A stretch of 64,000 bases of DNA from positions 45,571 to 109,570 of the forward strand of contig CAYGUX010000006.1 of the NCBI GenBank assembly GCA_964353175.1, in the 5' to 3' direction. Made by a program: the position numbers and the translations under genes. How positions within the stretch are numbered: the stretch's first letter is position 1; each line of letters opens with the position of its first letter. The DNA comes from JAIYCX01 sp964353175 (GTDB lineage: Bacteria > Bdellovibrionota_C > UBA2361 > SZUA-149 > DAOLCO01). The notes below the pieces were generated by a model. The model did no database searches and was not told the origin of the DNA. It saw only the letters and a list, made by a program, of their open reading frames with translations. Of the stretch, positions 61,923 through 64,000 are shown piece after piece.

Positions 61923-62549
61923 ATGTCTCTTCCTACTGCTGAGTATTTTTTTAATATTTATCTCCCTTTAATTTTGTCTCTTTCTGTTCACGAGTATGCG
62001 CATGCAAGAGCGGCACTGTTTTTAGGTGATGATACTGCTAAGCACTTAGGAAGGATTACTCTCAATCCCTTTGTGCACATTGATCCAATTGGGACTATCC
62101 TGTTGCCACTTTTGGGAGTTCCCTTTGGTTGGGCGAAGCCTGTGCCCTTTAATCCGGTGAGATTTAACAAGGACATTTCTATGAGAGCCGGTGGGGCATT
62201 AGTTGCTTTGGCCGGGCCCATTTCAAATTTGTTTCTTTGTGTACTAGCTTATTCTTTTATCATACTTCTTAGGAGTTATGGAGAGACTGCTCAGGCGACA
62301 AGCGGATTTTATACGATGTTAATTATGTTTCTAAGAGTTAATATCGTTCTAGCCATATTTAATCTTATCCCTATTCCACCACTTGATGGTCACCATATCG
62401 TAAATATGTTTATACCTCTTAGGTTTAAGCCGTATTGGGATGTCTTTTTAGCTAAAGGGCAGATTTTATTACTTGTAGTTTTTTTGATGTTTGGGGGTCT
62501 AATCGGGGGAGCGGTGGGATGGGTATTGAATTTCTTGGGTCTTCGGTAG
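61923..62549 (+). CDS. Site-2 protease family (M50) membrane peptidase
   Basis: 208 residues, with about five membrane helices. Zinc site HEYAHARAALFLGDDTA near 22 (HEXXH with the catalytic Glu) and NLIPIPPLDGHHI near 152 (the Asp ligand). GRITLNPFVHIDPIGTILLPL is typical of the YwhC/short S2P group, which has no PDZ domain. It begins two bases after the FtsH-like gene, so the two are co-transcribed and may cooperate in membrane-protein processing. The natural substrate is unknown. Confidence 0.92.
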   Translation: MSLPTAEYFFNIYLPLILSLSVHEYAHARAALFLGDDTAKHLGRITLNPFVHIDPIGTILLPLLGVPFGWAKPVPFNPVRFNKDISMRAGGALVALAGPISNLFLCVLAYSFIILLRSYGETAQATSGFYTMLIMFLRVNIVLAIFNLIPIPPLDGHHIVNMFIPLRFKPYWDVFLAKGQILLLVVFLMFGGLIGGAVGWVLNFLGLR

Positions 62550-62594
62550 CAAATACCATTTTCTCATGCTTGAGTTCTAGTGTAGTAAGTTCTG

Positions 62595-63221
62595 GTGAAA
62601 ATTATTTGCATATCAGATACCCACAACCTTCATAAGCATATCCAAAATATTCCCGATGGGGACTTGCTAATTCACGCAGGTGATCTGACAAGAAGGGGTA
62701 GTCTGGAAGATGTGGAAAGTTTTAACTCTTGGTTAGGAGAACTTCCACATAAATATAAGGTGTGTATTAGTGGTAATCATGATTTTTGTTTTGAACAGAG
62801 GCCCGAAGAAGCTCGTAGTTTAATAACTAATGCTCATTATCTCCAAGATGAGGAAATTACTATTGGGGGCTTGAAGATTTATGGGTCGCCTTGGCAACCT
62901 TGGTTCTATAATTGGGCTTTTAATTTGAGAAGGGGTGAGCCTTTAAGGGAGAAGTGGGAGAAGATCCCAAGCGACATTGATATTCTAATTACTCATGGTC
63001 CTCCTCATGGGATTTTAGATAGGGTATTCACGGGAGAGAAGGTTGGGTGTGAGGAGTTGCTTCTAAAGCTAAGGTTTTTTGAAAATCTGAAGCTCCATGT
63101 TTTTGCGCATATTCATGAAGCTCGCGGTACTTATGAGCATCAGGGGATTAAGATGGTTAATGCATCTATTTGTACTTTAGCTTATAAGTCTATAAATGAA
63201 CCGATTGTTGTGGAACTGTAG
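62595..63221 (+). CDS. Metallophosphoesterase
   Basis: 208 residues, calcineurin-like: KIICISDTHNLH (metal Asp/His), LLIHAGDLTRRG, CISGNHDFCFE, LITHGPPHGILD, LKLHVFAHIHEARG. The SDTH start and the PPHGILD segment match the predicted phosphohydrolase group related to mammalian MPPED1/2. The substrate is unknown. It lies 45 bases after the site-2 protease gene, in the same direction. Confidence 0.9.
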   Translation: MKIICISDTHNLHKHIQNIPDGDLLIHAGDLTRRGSLEDVESFNSWLGELPHKYKVCISGNHDFCFEQRPEEARSLITNAHYLQDEEITIGGLKIYGSPWQPWFYNWAFNLRRGEPLREKWEKIPSDIDILITHGPPHGILDRVFTGEKVGCEELLLKLRFFENLKLHVFAHIHEARGTYEHQGIKMVNASICTLAYKSINEPIVVEL

Positions 63222-63340
63222 TCTTACTGAATTCCTAGGCAGTGGAAGACATTAGCCTGGCTACTTTGTAAGTATTTAAAAATTGAAACTTCTACCTATA
63301 TATCTTCATCCAAAAAGCTAATACTAAACCACGTCACATT

Positions 63341-63847
63341 ATGAAAATCAAAGATATAAAGTATACTCCGATAGCACTTTTAGCTGCATTAACTGCGCTT
63401 TGCCTGATTGGCATACCTGGTGACATTAGGAAAAAGAAACCCGTTGATGAAACTAAAACTCCCATGACTGTAGAGGAACTACCTGTTGAATGCACAGGAC
63501 TTCTAAAGAATCCTTGCTTTGCCTGCATTATTGATTTTAGCTTATTAAACCCCAATATAGATTTAAGTCGTGAGAATTATCTTGCATGTGGATATACATT
63601 TAAACACATTAGCAATGGGACTAGTTTGGGAGAGCGAGATGTATTCTCTTGTCTAGGCCCTCCAGATATCTCAATAATCGACATTCCAAATAAGCCAGGA
63701 TTTGGAGTTGCGTCTAACGACCCTCCTTGCATGTTTGATGTGAACAGAAGGCCCAGTACAAATACTTTTCATATCGACGTTCCGGGAGAACCTGGTGTAG
63801 AGGATTGTTTTTCATGTCACGATTCAAGTGCACCTTTAGATATTTAG
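63341..63847 (+). CDS. Exported Cys-rich protein with a terminal CxxCH motif
   Basis: 168 residues. A hydrophobic stretch at about 10-24 (PIALLAALTALCLIG) is a signal peptide or anchor. The mature part has about eight Cys, with CFAC near residue 60 and C156-F-S-C159-H160 close to the C terminus, a possible single c-type heme attachment site. The rest is Pro/Asp-rich without a known fold. I do not recognise a family; it could be a small cytochrome-like protein or a disulfide-bonded surface protein. It is the last gene in the window. Confidence 0.7.
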   Translation: MKIKDIKYTPIALLAALTALCLIGIPGDIRKKKPVDETKTPMTVEELPVECTGLLKNPCFACIIDFSLLNPNIDLSRENYLACGYTFKHISNGTSLGERDVFSCLGPPDISIIDIPNKPGFGVASNDPPCMFDVNRRPSTNTFHIDVPGEPGVEDCFSCHDSSAPLDI

Positions 63848-64000
63848 TATCTAGTAAGTGGAAAATATGTAAGTGGAAAATATAAGCCTGCCTACATTTT
63901 AACTGTCTAATTTTATTATGGAAATCTCTAGTATTCCTTTCTGTGGGCTCTTCGCCCTTTAGAGTGGGTACTAACAGAAGGTGATAGCATTTTCATTCGG

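Overview
The window is AT-rich, gene-dense bacterial chromosome from a Gram-negative (diderm) organism. LptE, TonB-like, TatA, type II secretion-like and type IV pilin genes all imply an outer membrane. The pilA gene followed by a TPR-like protein, an ABC ATPase and an ABC permease copies the pilA-pilG-pilH-pilI order known from Myxococcus. Together with a FadF/HdrD-like Fe-S oxidoreductase, a bacterial deoxyhypusine-synthase-like protein and MJ0042 zinc-ribbon proteins, this points to the deltaproteobacterial grade (Myxococcota, Bdellovibrionota or SAR324-like lineages). I cannot resolve the lineage further. No rRNA, tRNA, CRISPR array or intact insertion sequence was seen. Layout: 0-9 kb holds a large secreted Cys-rich protein, argE, a tiny His-rich exported peptide missed by length filters, a DUF6969-like protein, gspK, a TPR lipoprotein with a thiolase, and a Tat/lipoprotein Rieske-fold protein that has lost both cluster histidines. 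9.0-9.85 kb has no convincing protein gene but carries a probable structured RNA with a good intrinsic terminator. 9.8-19.5 kb is mostly housekeeping and signalling (birA, hybrid kinase, an aroE-like gene, rplM-rpsI, recN-nadK). 20-24.6 kb is a small surface-polysaccharide module (GT4, ATP-grasp, FemAB-like) divergent from bioF, followed by a REP-like palindrome. 24.8-34.3 kb contains glgB, an RMD1/DUF155 protein, an inositol-monophosphatase-family enzyme, a divergent RNase H-like protein, the large Fe-S oxidoreductase and a stand-alone RNA polymerase alpha-CTD-like protein. 34.7-43 kb contains a CorC/HlyC-type CBS protein, a histone-H1-like tail fused to a degenerate PHP domain, the deoxyhypusine-synthase-like gene, lptE, leuS and a metallophosphoesterase ending in a long inverted repeat. 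43.1-46.5 kb is the pil locus, with a near-consensus sigma-54 promoter upstream of pilA. 46.7-56.4 kb contains HDOD and PAS-kinase signalling proteins, a GspC-like PDZ protein, a GT39 enzyme, a TonB-like protein, tatA, an MJ0042/DUF3426 protein, rlmB and trpS. 56.5-60.0 kb (a DUF1513 Tat protein and a P1B-4 type metal ATPase) is bracketed by two near-identical 21-bp direct repeats resembling IS6-type ends. 60.4-63.9 kb encodes an FtsH-like AAA protein that lacks the protease domain, a site-2 protease, a phosphoesterase and a secreted CxxCH protein. The items most worth a second look are the protease-less FtsH, the histone-tail/degenerate-PHP fusion, the His-less Rieske protein, the pil locus promoter and the candidate structured RNAs near 9.5 kb and 30.4 kb.
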